Source: Arcticibacter svalbardensis MN12-7 (GTDB taxonomy: Bacteria; Bacteroidota; Bacteroidia; Sphingobacteriales; Sphingobacteriaceae). Taken from it: 64,000 nt of DNA. Below, piece by piece: positions 24,389 to 31,828 of this stretch. The stretch's first letter is position 1. Each line of letters opens with the position of its first letter. The stretch covers positions 62,001 to 126,000 of the forward strand of contig NZ_AQPN01000141.1 of assembly GCF_000403135.1 (NCBI RefSeq), in the 5' to 3' direction. The translations under genes were made by a program, and so were the position numbers. The notes beneath the pieces are model-generated. The model saw only the letters and a program-made list of their open reading frames with translations. It had not been told where the DNA came from and searched no databases.

Positions 24389-25441
24389 ATGAAGAAAATA
24401 CTCATCACAGGGGGAGCCGGTTTTATCGGATCACATGTAGTCAGAAGATTTGTTACTACCTATCCCGAATACCAGATCATAAACCTGGATAAATTGACTT
24501 ATGCGGGTAACCTGGCCAATTTAAAAGATATAGAAGATCAGCCTAATTACCGTTTCGTAAAAGGCGATATCGTGGATGCCGCCTTTATTGATGACCTTTT
24601 TGAAAAAGAGTCATTTGATTCGGTGATCCACCTGGCCGCAGAGAGCCATGTAGACCGCTCTATTTTCAATCCTTTAGAGTTTGTGATGACTAATGTGCTG
24701 GGCACGGTCAACCTCCTTAACGCAGCGCGCAAGTACTGGAAGAACGCATATCCTGCACATCGTTTCTATCATGTCTCCACCGATGAGGTATACGGAACAC
24801 TGGGTGAAGAAGGCCTGTTTACAGAAGAAACCGGATATGATCCTCATAGTCCTTATTCCGCATCGAAGGCCAGTTCCGACCATTTCGTACGGGCCTATGC
24901 CGACACGTATGGAATGAATACAGTGATCTCCAACTGTTCGAACAATTACGGATCGTTTCATTTCCCTGAAAAGCTGATTCCGCTTGCCATCAACAACATC
25001 AAGAACAACAAACCCGTACCGGTATATGGTAAGGGAGATAATATACGCGACTGGTTATGGGTGGAAGATCATGCCCGTGCGATCGATGTCCTGTTCCATG
25101 GTGCAGAAGCGGGACAGACCTACAATATCGGTGGTCATAATGAATGGAAGAACATTGACCTGATTCATGAGTTGTGCCGGATTATGGACAGCAAACTGGG
25201 CCGCGAGCCAGGAACATCAGCCAAACTGATCACCTTTGTGACAGACCGTGCAGGCCATGACCTGCGTTATGCGATCGATTCATCCAAATTACAGCGGGAA
25301 CTGAACTGGACCCCAAGCCTTCAGTTTGAAGAAGGACTGGAGAAAACGGTAGACTGGTACCTGCAGAATGAAGAGTGGCTTGAAAACGTCACCTCGGGCA
25401 ATTACCAGTCCTATTATCAGGGGCAATATAACGCACGCTAA
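24389..25441 (+). CDS. rfbB: dTDP-glucose 4,6-dehydratase
   Basis: A 350-residue extended-SDR enzyme, second step of dTDP-L-rhamnose synthesis: dTDP-glucose to dTDP-4-keto-6-deoxyglucose, with bound NAD+. Motifs: GGAGFIGSHVVR at the N-terminus, HLAAESHVDRS, catalytic HVSTDEVYGTLG and YSASKASSDH. First of a tight rfbB-C-D-A operon behind its own promoter. The DNA of this operon is visibly richer in G+C than its neighbours, which may reflect transfer or strong codon selection. Confidence 0.96.
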   Translation: MKKILITGGAGFIGSHVVRRFVTTYPEYQIINLDKLTYAGNLANLKDIEDQPNYRFVKGDIVDAAFIDDLFEKESFDSVIHLAAESHVDRSIFNPLEFVMTNVLGTVNLLNAARKYWKNAYPAHRFYHVSTDEVYGTLGEEGLFTEETGYDPHSPYSASKASSDHFVRAYADTYGMNTVISNCSNNYGSFHFPEKLIPLAINNIKNNKPVPVYGKGDNIRDWLWVEDHARAIDVLFHGAEAGQTYNIGGHNEWKNIDLIHELCRIMDSKLGREPGTSAKLITFVTDRAGHDLRYAIDSSKLQRELNWTPSLQFEEGLEKTVDWYLQNEEWLENVTSGNYQSYYQGQYNAR

Positions 25442-25481
25442 TTCCATTACCAATTCCATCACCCCAGCATAAAAGAATTAC

Positions 25482-26039
25482 ATGAATATCATCCCTACAC
25501 AACTCGAAGGCTGTTTCATCATCGAGCCGGCCGTCTACCCCGATTCAAGGGGTTACTTCTTTGAGAGTTTCAATGAAGCGGGTTTTAATGAAAAGACCGG
25601 ACTGGATGTACATTTTGTACAGGATAACCAGTCGCTGTCCACCTATGGAGTACTGCGTGGCCTGCACTTCCAACAGGGAAGCTATGCACAGGCTAAACTG
25701 GTGCGTGCCATTAAAGGCACGGTACTGGATGTAGCCGTAGACTTGCGTGCAGGTTCAACTACGTTCGGTCAGCATGTCAGCGTGCTGCTGAGTGCTGAAA
25801 ACAAAAGACAGCTATTTGTTCCACGCGGTTTTGCCCATGGCTTTGCCGTGCTGAGCCCTGAAGCGGAGTTTTTTTATAAATGCGATAACTATTACAATAA
25901 AGCCTCCGAAGGGTCATTGCTTTATAGTGATGCCGATCTGGCCATAGACTGGCAGCTTCCCGCAGGGGATATCCTGGTATCAGAAAAAGACCAGGTCAAT
26001 GCTACATTTCAAACCTTTAAAGAAAGATTAACACGATGA
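25482..26039 (+). CDS. rfbC: dTDP-4-dehydrorhamnose 3,5-epimerase
   Basis: A 185-residue cupin-fold epimerase, third step of dTDP-L-rhamnose synthesis. Typical motifs are DSRGYFFESFNE, the catalytic His in GVLRGLHFQ, LVRAIKGTVLDVAVDLR and PRGFAHGFAVLS. Length is normal for the family. It starts 40 bases after rfbB and its end overlaps the start of rfbD by 4 bases (ATGA), a sign of translational coupling. Confidence 0.96.
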   Translation: MNIIPTQLEGCFIIEPAVYPDSRGYFFESFNEAGFNEKTGLDVHFVQDNQSLSTYGVLRGLHFQQGSYAQAKLVRAIKGTVLDVAVDLRAGSTTFGQHVSVLLSAENKRQLFVPRGFAHGFAVLSPEAEFFYKCDNYYNKASEGSLLYSDADLAIDWQLPAGDILVSEKDQVNATFQTFKERLTR

Positions 26040-26899
26040 GCAAGATCCTGGTAATGGGGGCATCCGGACAACTGGGCAGCTGCCTGAAAAAGGTCTCGGC
26101 CGAAAGATCAATACAAGATATCGTTTTTCCGGGAGAAGATAAGGGCAATATCCTGAATATGGCAACCCTTGAAATTCTGTTTGAAAGCGAGAAACCACAC
26201 TATGTGATCAACTGCGCGGCGTATACAGCCGTCGATAAAGCCGAAGATGAAGTTGATCTTGCCCGAAGGATAAACAGCGAAGGGGCAGAAAACCTGGCCC
26301 GTCTTTGCCGTGTTCATGATGCCATTCTGGTACAGGTCTCCACCGACTTCGTCTTTGAAGGCAACGTTCCGCATCTGCTGACCGAAAGCGAGGAAACCCA
26401 TCCGCTGAATGTGTACGGGCTGACTAAACTCGAGGGAGAGCAGGCAGTGATCGCGGCGACGGCAAAACATTACATCATCCGCACCAGCTGGCTGTATTCC
26501 GAATATGGGAACAACTTTGTCAAGACGATGCTCAAGCTTGGGGCAGACCGTGATGAACTGAGCATCATAGCCGATCAGGTAGGTACCCCAACGTATGGGA
26601 TTGACCTGGCAGATGCGATCCTGACGATCATTGAATCCAAAAACGAATCCTACGGGATCTATCATTACAGCAATGAAGGGGTGACTTCCTGGTACGATTT
26701 TGCCAAGGCCATCTTTGATATCAGCGAAACACAGGTACAGGTTCATCCGGTAACCACAGCGGAGTACCCGACAAAATCAGTACGTCCGGCCTTTTCGGTC
26801 ATGAACAAAGCAAAGATCAAAAGCACCTTCGGATTAAAAATCCCCTATTGGAGAGATAGTTTAATTACGTGTATCACCAAATTAAAACAACAAGCATGA
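26036..26899 (+). CDS. rfbD: dTDP-4-dehydrorhamnose reductase
   Basis: A 287-residue extended-SDR reductase, last step of dTDP-L-rhamnose synthesis, using NAD(P)H. It has the nucleotide loop [10 protein letters not shown], the [13 protein letters not shown] block, VSTDFVFEG, and the catalytic YGLTKLEGE motif. It overlaps rfbC upstream and rfbA downstream by 4 bases each. A 212-codon antisense frame within this gene is a by-product of its higher G+C content. Confidence 0.96.
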   Translation: MSKILVMGASGQLGSCLKKVSAERSIQDIVFPGEDKGNILNMATLEILFESEKPHYVINCAAYTAVDKAEDEVDLARRINSEGAENLARLCRVHDAILVQVSTDFVFEGNVPHLLTESEETHPLNVYGLTKLEGEQAVIAATAKHYIIRTSWLYSEYGNNFVKTMLKLGADRDELSIIADQVGTPTYGIDLADAILTIIESKNESYGIYHYSNEGVTSWYDFAKAIFDISETQVQVHPVTTAEYPTKSVRPAFSVMNKAKIKSTFGLKIPYWRDSLITCITKLKQQA

Positions 26900-27753
26900 A
26901 AGGAATAATACTTGCAGGAGGCTCAGGCACCAGGCTTCACCCTCTGACCCTGGCAACCAGTAAACAAATGATGCCGGTATACGATAAACCGATGATCTAT
27001 TATCCGCTGTCGATATTGATGCTGGCCGGGATCAAAGAAATTCTGATCATCTCGACCCCGCATGATTTGCCAGGCTTTGAAAAGCTGTTGGGTGACGGAA
27101 GCAGGCTAGGCTGTACCTTCTCGTATGCGGTACAGGCAGAGCCCAATGGGCTGGCCCAGGCTTTTGTAATCGGTGCAGACTTTGTGGGAACAGATAGTGT
27201 GGCTTTGATTTTAGGCGACAATATCTTCTATGGCGATGGCCTTTCACATTTGTTGCAGGAACTGAGCGAACCCAAAGGAGGAATCGTATTCGCCTACCAG
27301 GTATCCGATCCGGAGCGTTATGGGGTAGTGGAATTTGACGCCAATAAAAAGGCGATCTCGATAGAAGAGAAACCCGAACACCCTAAATCCAACTATGCAG
27401 TACCGGGATTATATTTCTACGATAATTCGGTGATTGAGATAGCCAAAAATATTAAACCCTCTCCACGCGGAGAATATGAGATCACGGATGTGAACAAAGT
27501 GTATCTGGAACAAGGCAGACTGAAGGTAGGGGTATTGAGCCGTGGCACAGCCTGGCTGGATACAGGAACCTTTGAATCTCTGATGCAGGCAGGTCAGTTC
27601 GTACAGGTCATAGAAGACCGCCAGGGACTGAAGATTGGCTGTATCGAAGAAGTGGCTTACCGGATGGGTTTTATCAATGCAGCGCAGCTTAAAGAGGTTG
27701 CTACACCACTTATTAAAAGTGGATACGGACAGTATCTAATGAAATTGATTTAG
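26896..27753 (+). CDS. rfbA: Glucose-1-phosphate thymidylyltransferase
   Basis: A 285-residue nucleotidyltransferase, first step of dTDP-L-rhamnose synthesis: glucose-1-phosphate plus dTTP to dTDP-glucose. It opens with the signature [18 protein letters not shown] and carries [19 protein letters not shown], and [19 protein letters not shown]. The frame extends 9 codons further upstream, but the ATG at 26896 gives the family N-terminus and an ATGA overlap with rfbD. An AT-rich hairpin follows. Confidence 0.96.
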   Translation: MKGIILAGGSGTRLHPLTLATSKQMMPVYDKPMIYYPLSILMLAGIKEILIISTPHDLPGFEKLLGDGSRLGCTFSYAVQAEPNGLAQAFVIGADFVGTDSVALILGDNIFYGDGLSHLLQELSEPKGGIVFAYQVSDPERYGVVEFDANKKAISIEEKPEHPKSNYAVPGLYFYDNSVIEIAKNIKPSPRGEYEITDVNKVYLEQGRLKVGVLSRGTAWLDTGTFESLMQAGQFVQVIEDRQGLKIGCIEEVAYRMGFINAAQLKEVATPLIKSGYGQYLMKLI

Positions 27754-27808
27754 GATATCGAGCTGATATAAATATTTATATGAGTCCAAAAAAGGTATAA
27801 CCGTAATG

Positions 27809-27844
27809 AAATTTACAATAAAGCATTAAATCTATTGTAAATTT
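27809..27844 (+). terminator. Hairpin after rfbA
   Basis: A perfect 12-bp inverted repeat, AAATTTACAATA at 27809-27820 with its complement at 27833-27844. All-A/T stem ends and only a short T run, so a weak terminator or processing site about 55 bases past the rfbA stop. Confidence 0.5.
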
Positions 27845-27989
27845 TGAATTATCAACTTATATTTACTACCAAAGAGAAATGGTTATTTAGTATTAGGTAA
27901 CATATGGGTTAGCAATTAGCAAATTGTGTAAATTGCCTAATCTGTAATATCATAATATTTCAAAACAGATAAGAATTAAAAAATTACAA

Positions 27990-29105
27990 ATGAGAAAAAA
28001 GGCTTTAGTAACAGGTATTACAGGTCAGGACGGTGCATATCTTGCCGAATTATTATTATCCAAAGGATATGAAGTACATGGTATAAAACGCAGAAGTTCC
28101 ATGTTCAATACCGATCGTATTGATCATTTATATCAGGATCCTCATGACGAAGATGTTCGTTTCTTTTTACATTATGGCGATCTTTCCGATTCCACTAACC
28201 TGATCCGTATCATTCAGCAGGTACAACCTGATGAAATCTATAACCTTGGAGCCATGAGCCATGTGAAGGTAAGTTTTGATACCCCGGAATATACGGCAAA
28301 TGCAGATGGTATCGGCACCCTTCGTTTGCTTGAGGCCATTCGTATTTTAGGCTTAACTAAAAAGACGAAGATCTATCAGGCCTCCACATCCGAATTATAT
28401 GGATTGGTACAGGCAGTTCCACAATCAGAAACCACACCTTTTTATCCGCGTTCTCCTTATGCTGTGGCTAAAATGTATGCATACTGGATCACAGTCAACT
28501 ACCGTGAGGCGTATGGCATCTTTGCCTGTAACGGAATCCTGTTTAATCATGAAAGCCCATTACGCGGAGAAACATTTGTAACGCGTAAAATCACTAGAGG
28601 GGTATCCAAGATTGCCCTGGGAATGCAGAGTAGCCTATACCTTGGAAACCTGGATGCCAAAAGAGATTGGGGACATGCCAAGGATTACGTAGAAGCTATG
28701 TGGTTGATTCTGCAACAGGAAGTTCCTGAAGACTTTGTCATTGCTACAGGTGTTACCACTACCGTTCGTGATTTCATCCGGATGGCTTTCTCTGAAGTAG
28801 GAATTCATATCGAATTCAAAGGCGAAGGAATAGATGAAAAAGGATTCGTTATTTCCTGCTCTAATCCTGAATACCAGGTTGAAGCAGGCACTCAGGTGGT
28901 TGCAGTCGATCCCCGTTATTTCCGTCCAACAGAAGTTGAACTTTTGATCGGTGATCCAACTAAATCTAACACTAAGCTGGGATGGATTCCTAAATATGAT
29001 TTACCGGCACTGGTTAAAGACATGATGACTTCAGATGTAGAGCTGTTCCGCAAAGAACGTACGCTTAAAGAACTGGGGTATACCGTTAAAAATCAATATG
29101 AATAA
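27990..29105 (+). CDS. gmd: GDP-mannose 4,6-dehydratase
   Basis: A 371-residue extended-SDR enzyme that turns GDP-D-mannose into GDP-4-keto-6-deoxymannose, the first step to GDP-L-fucose. It shows [19 protein letters not shown], the GIKRRSS motif that reads [15 protein letters not shown], and [15 protein letters not shown]. Length and motifs are normal. A G+C level closer to the surroundings sets it apart from the rfb genes just upstream. A hairpin lies between it and the GDP-fucose synthase gene. Confidence 0.96.
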   Translation: MRKKALVTGITGQDGAYLAELLLSKGYEVHGIKRRSSMFNTDRIDHLYQDPHDEDVRFFLHYGDLSDSTNLIRIIQQVQPDEIYNLGAMSHVKVSFDTPEYTANADGIGTLRLLEAIRILGLTKKTKIYQASTSELYGLVQAVPQSETTPFYPRSPYAVAKMYAYWITVNYREAYGIFACNGILFNHESPLRGETFVTRKITRGVSKIALGMQSSLYLGNLDAKRDWGHAKDYVEAMWLILQQEVPEDFVIATGVTTTVRDFIRMAFSEVGIHIEFKGEGIDEKGFVISCSNPEYQVEAGTQVVAVDPRYFRPTEVELLIGDPTKSNTKLGWIPKYDLPALVKDMMTSDVELFRKERTLKELGYTVKNQYE

Positions 29106-29117
29106 TTAATTCATTTA

Positions 29118-29162
29118 AACTAATGCGGCTTAGAGATAATATGCTCTTATTTCGCATTAGTT
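29118..29162 (+). terminator. Hairpin between gmd and GDP-fucose synthase gene
   Basis: AACTAATGCG (29118-29127) is complementary to CGCATTAGTT (29153-29162), followed by a T-rich run. It looks like a terminator, yet the partner gene of the same pathway begins 19 bases later, so read-through or attenuation is likely. Confidence 0.6.
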
Positions 29163-29180
29163 TTTATATAAAATAACCTT

Positions 29181-30122
29181 TTGAAAAAGACGAGTAAAAT
29201 ATATATTGCCGGCCATAATGGAATGGTTGGGTCAGCAATAACACGAAAACTAAAGGCCGAAGGATTTACAAACCTTTTAACACGTGGCTCTAAAGAACTT
29301 GATCTTCGTGATCAGGCCGCTGTTACTGAATTTTTTAAAAAAGAAAAGCCTGATTATGTTTTTCTTGCCGCAGCAAAAGTAGGAGGGATTGTCGCTAATA
29401 GTACCTACAGGGCCGATTTCTTGTATGAAAACTTATGTATACAGAATAATATTATACATAATTCTTACCTTAATGGGGTTACCAAATTAATGTTTCTGGG
29501 TTCTTCCTGTATTTATCCTAAAATGGCGCCTCAGCCTTTAAAGGAAGAATACTTGTTAACCGGTCCCCTCGAATATACCAATGAGCCTTATGCTCTTGCG
29601 AAAATTGCAGGAATAAAGATGTGCGATGCCTACCGGGATCAATATGGATGTAATTACATATCTGTGATGCCTACCAATCTGTATGGCTTAAATGATAACT
29701 ACCATCCACAAAACTCACATGTTTTACCTGCCATGATCAGACGCTTTCATGAAGCAAAACAAAGTGGAGCTGAAGAAGTAGTGATATGGGGCACAGGAAC
29801 ACCAATGAGGGAGTTCTTATACGCTGATGACCTTGCAGAAGCCTGTTATTATCTGATGCAGCACTATAATGAACCCGGATTGGTAAATATAGGAACTGGT
29901 ACAGATGTGACCATTAAAGAGTTGGCTGTATTGGTTAAGGATGCTATAGGTTTTGAAGGCCGTATTGAGTTTGATACCAGCAAACCTGATGGCACTCCAC
30001 GTAAATTAATGGATGTCTCCAAACTCCATGGTTACGGTTGGAAACATACCATTGAGCTACCTGAAGGAATTCAATTAGCTTATCAGGATTTCTTAAGCAA
30101 ACATCAAAACGTTCTTTCATAG
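29181..30122 (+). CDS. fcl: GDP-L-fucose synthase
   Basis: A 313-residue bifunctional 3,5-epimerase/4-reductase that completes GDP-L-fucose synthesis with NADPH. Motifs: [42 protein letters not shown]-type block, and catalytic [11 protein letters not shown]. The only start that includes the nucleotide-binding strand is a TTG at 29181, giving [11 protein letters not shown]-like sequence read as Met; no upstream ATG is in frame. A rare start codon right after a hairpin suggests low or controlled expression. Confidence 0.95.
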   Translation: MKKTSKIYIAGHNGMVGSAITRKLKAEGFTNLLTRGSKELDLRDQAAVTEFFKKEKPDYVFLAAAKVGGIVANSTYRADFLYENLCIQNNIIHNSYLNGVTKLMFLGSSCIYPKMAPQPLKEEYLLTGPLEYTNEPYALAKIAGIKMCDAYRDQYGCNYISVMPTNLYGLNDNYHPQNSHVLPAMIRRFHEAKQSGAEEVVIWGTGTPMREFLYADDLAEACYYLMQHYNEPGLVNIGTGTDVTIKELAVLVKDAIGFEGRIEFDTSKPDGTPRKLMDVSKLHGYGWKHTIELPEGIQLAYQDFLSKHQNVLS

Positions 30123-30161
30123 AGAACTAATTGAATTGTAATTCATTTCTAAAACGAATAC

Positions 30162-30210
30162 ATATTTAAAAAGGGCAATTTTCCATAAGGAAATTGCCCT
30201 TTTTAAATAT
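30162..30210. terminator. Bidirectional terminator, 20-bp perfect stem
   Basis: 30162-30181 is perfectly complementary to 30191-30210, with an A run before and a T run after the GC core (AAGGGCAAT). It serves the end of the fucose gene (plus) and the convergent flavin oxidoreductase gene (minus). Confidence 0.85.
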
Positions 30211-30220
30211 GAAAAATATT

Positions 30221-30258
30221 GAAGAATAAGTCTTTCAAAGAAGAATAAGCCTTTCAAA
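30221..30258. repeat. Tandem duplication of a 19-base unit
   Basis: Two adjacent copies, 30221-30239 and 30240-30258, of GAAGAATAAGTCTTTCAAA differing at one base (T to C at position 11). Intergenic; probably a slipped-strand duplication. Confidence 0.75.
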
Positions 30259-30330
30259 GATTGACTGGCAGCTTTACAGGCTAAAAAGATTTTAATAATC
30301 CTCTTTCCAAAATAATAAGATTTATCAAAA

Positions 30331-31437
30331 TTACTCTAAAACCAGTTCAGCAAGTGCTTCTTTAGTAAATCCCTTCAAATCTTTAGTATCCTTCTCTCTT
30401 ATTTTTCTAACCCAATTTGGATCAGATAATAAAGGTCTGCCTACCGCAACAAGGTCAAAGTCGCCTCTATCCATACGACGGATCAGTTCATCTAATGAAC
30501 TAGGTTGAGAGCTCTCTCCTGCAAAAGCAGCCAAAAATTCTCCCGTTAACCCTACCGAACCAACTGTAATAGTTGCTTTTCCGGTTAATTTTTTAGCCCA
30601 TCCAGCGAAGTTTAAGTCTGAACCATCAAACTCAGGCTCCCAGAAACGACGTTGTGAACAATGAAAGATGTCCACTCCAGCATCTGCCAACGGATTAAGC
30701 CACGCTTCCATTTCCTGGGGTGTTTTGGCTAACTTGTACGTATAATCTGCAGGTTTCCATTGAGATAAACGAATAATTATCGCAAAATCCTCACCCACCT
30801 GTTTTCTCACTTCCTTAATTACCTCAATCGCGAACTTGCTTCTTTCCGGCAATGTTTTACCACCCCAAATGTCTGTACGTTTATTAGTTTCTGACCAAAA
30901 GAACTGATCGATCAGGTAATCATGTGCTCCATGAAGTTCCAGACAATCAAACCCTAGTCTTTTTGCATCGGCAGCAGCCTTACCAAAAGCAACGATGGTA
31001 TCCGCAATATCGCTTTCAGTCATCGTTCTGCCATTACTAAAACCGGGTCTGTTTAAACCAGAAGGACCTTCAAATGGTTCAGAAGGCAACCATCCTGAAT
31101 GATGATTATCCATAATACCCATATGCCATATCTGGGGACCCATTTCTCCACCTACCTGATGTACGCCATCAATCACATTCTTCCATCCTGCTAATGCCTG
31201 CTCGCCATGAAAATGGGGGATATTGGCATCATTAGAAGAAGAAATACGGTCAATAACTGTTCCTTCTGAAAGGATTAGCCCAACTTCACCTTCTGCTCTT
31301 TTACGGTAATAAGCCGCAACCTTTGCAGTGGGAACACCATCTGGTGAAAATGAACGCGTCATAGGCGCCATCACAATTCTGTTTTTAATATTTAATGATT
31401 TCAGCTGAAAAGGTCTGAACAAACTGTCATTATTCAT
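30331..31437 (-). CDS. Old Yellow Enzyme-family NADH:flavin oxidoreductase
   Basis: A 368-residue FMN-dependent ene-reductase with a TIM-barrel pattern: NRIVMAPMTRSFSPDGVP, GLILSEGTVI, the catalytic His-rich LELHGAHDYLIDQFFW region, and VGRPLLSDPNWVRK near the C-terminus. Such enzymes reduce electrophilic alkenes and nitro compounds with NAD(P)H and often answer to electrophile stress. It lies 16 bases behind an ArsR-type repressor gene and is likely controlled by it through the operator at 31765-31784. Confidence 0.93.
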   Translation of the reverse strand: MNNDSLFRPFQLKSLNIKNRIVMAPMTRSFSPDGVPTAKVAAYYRKRAEGEVGLILSEGTVIDRISSSNDANIPHFHGEQALAGWKNVIDGVHQVGGEMGPQIWHMGIMDNHHSGWLPSEPFEGPSGLNRPGFSNGRTMTESDIADTIVAFGKAAADAKRLGFDCLELHGAHDYLIDQFFWSETNKRTDIWGGKTLPERSKFAIEVIKEVRKQVGEDFAIIIRLSQWKPADYTYKLAKTPQEMEAWLNPLADAGVDIFHCSQRRFWEPEFDGSDLNFAGWAKKLTGKATITVGSVGLTGEFLAAFAGESSQPSSLDELIRRMDRGDFDLVAVGRPLLSDPNWVRKIREKDTKDLKGFTKEALAELVLE

Positions 31438-31453
31438 ATCGAAATTAATTTAA

Positions 31454-31753
31454 TTATAGTTCTGATTGTATGATCTGGCTTAAAGTAGAAAACGCTTCCT
31501 CGTTCCTTTTGTAATAGGTCCACTGACCCACACGGGTAGATTTAACCAAACCAGCACGCTGAAGAGTGGATAAATATTCGGATACAGTAGATTGGGTGAG
31601 TCCTGCCTTTTTTTGAATCTGACCCACACAAACTCCTTCTTCAAATCCATTATCCAGCTGTTCCGGAAAGTTAACTTCCGGCTCTTTAAGCCAATTCAAA
31701 ATCTGTAATCTGGTTTTATTTGAAAGTGCTTTAAATATCTCTACCTGATTCAT
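31454..31753 (-). CDS. ArsR-family transcriptional repressor
   Basis: A 99-residue winged-helix protein. ALSNKTRLQILNWL, GQIQKKAGLTQSTVSEYL (recognition helix) and VGQWTYYKRNE (wing) are textbook ArsR motifs. The central cysteine in FEEGVCVGQIQ is the only candidate thiol, so it may sense an electrophile or redox change rather than arsenic. First gene of an operon with the Old Yellow Enzyme gene; a 7+7 palindrome overlaps its promoter, suggesting autorepression. Confidence 0.92.
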   Translation of the reverse strand: MNQVEIFKALSNKTRLQILNWLKEPEVNFPEQLDNGFEEGVCVGQIQKKAGLTQSTVSEYLSTLQRAGLVKSTRVGQWTYYKRNEEAFSTLSQIIQSEL

Positions 31754-31757
31754 GATA

Positions 31758-31765
31758 CAAAGATA
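31758..31765 (-). promoter_or_regulatory. Bacteroidota -7 promoter element for the ArsR operon
   Basis: TATCTTTG on the minus strand, exact TAnnTTTG match, 4 bases before the ATG at 31753. Its upstream edge touches the operator palindrome. Confidence 0.6.
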
Positions 31766-31784
31766 TATCGGATTTTCCCGATAT
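31765..31784. promoter_or_regulatory. ArsR-type operator palindrome
   Basis: ATATCGG-ATTTTC-CCGATAT: perfect 7-base arms with a 6-base spacer, placed in the space between the -33 and -7 promoter regions of the ArsR gene. Binding here would block polymerase, giving autorepression. Confidence 0.6.
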
Positions 31785-31828
31785 CCCTATACGTGTTCAA
31801 GAGATGACCCACTAATGATATTTCGAAA

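Noticed and set aside
26108-26746. Long minus-strand open frame (212 codons) inside rfbD
   Set aside because: It is exactly antisense to a clear dTDP-4-dehydrorhamnose reductase gene; higher G+C reduces stops, and the translation shows no known motif.
30221-30258. Possible CRISPR-like repeat
   Set aside because: Only two copies, directly adjacent with no spacer, and no cas genes nearby.
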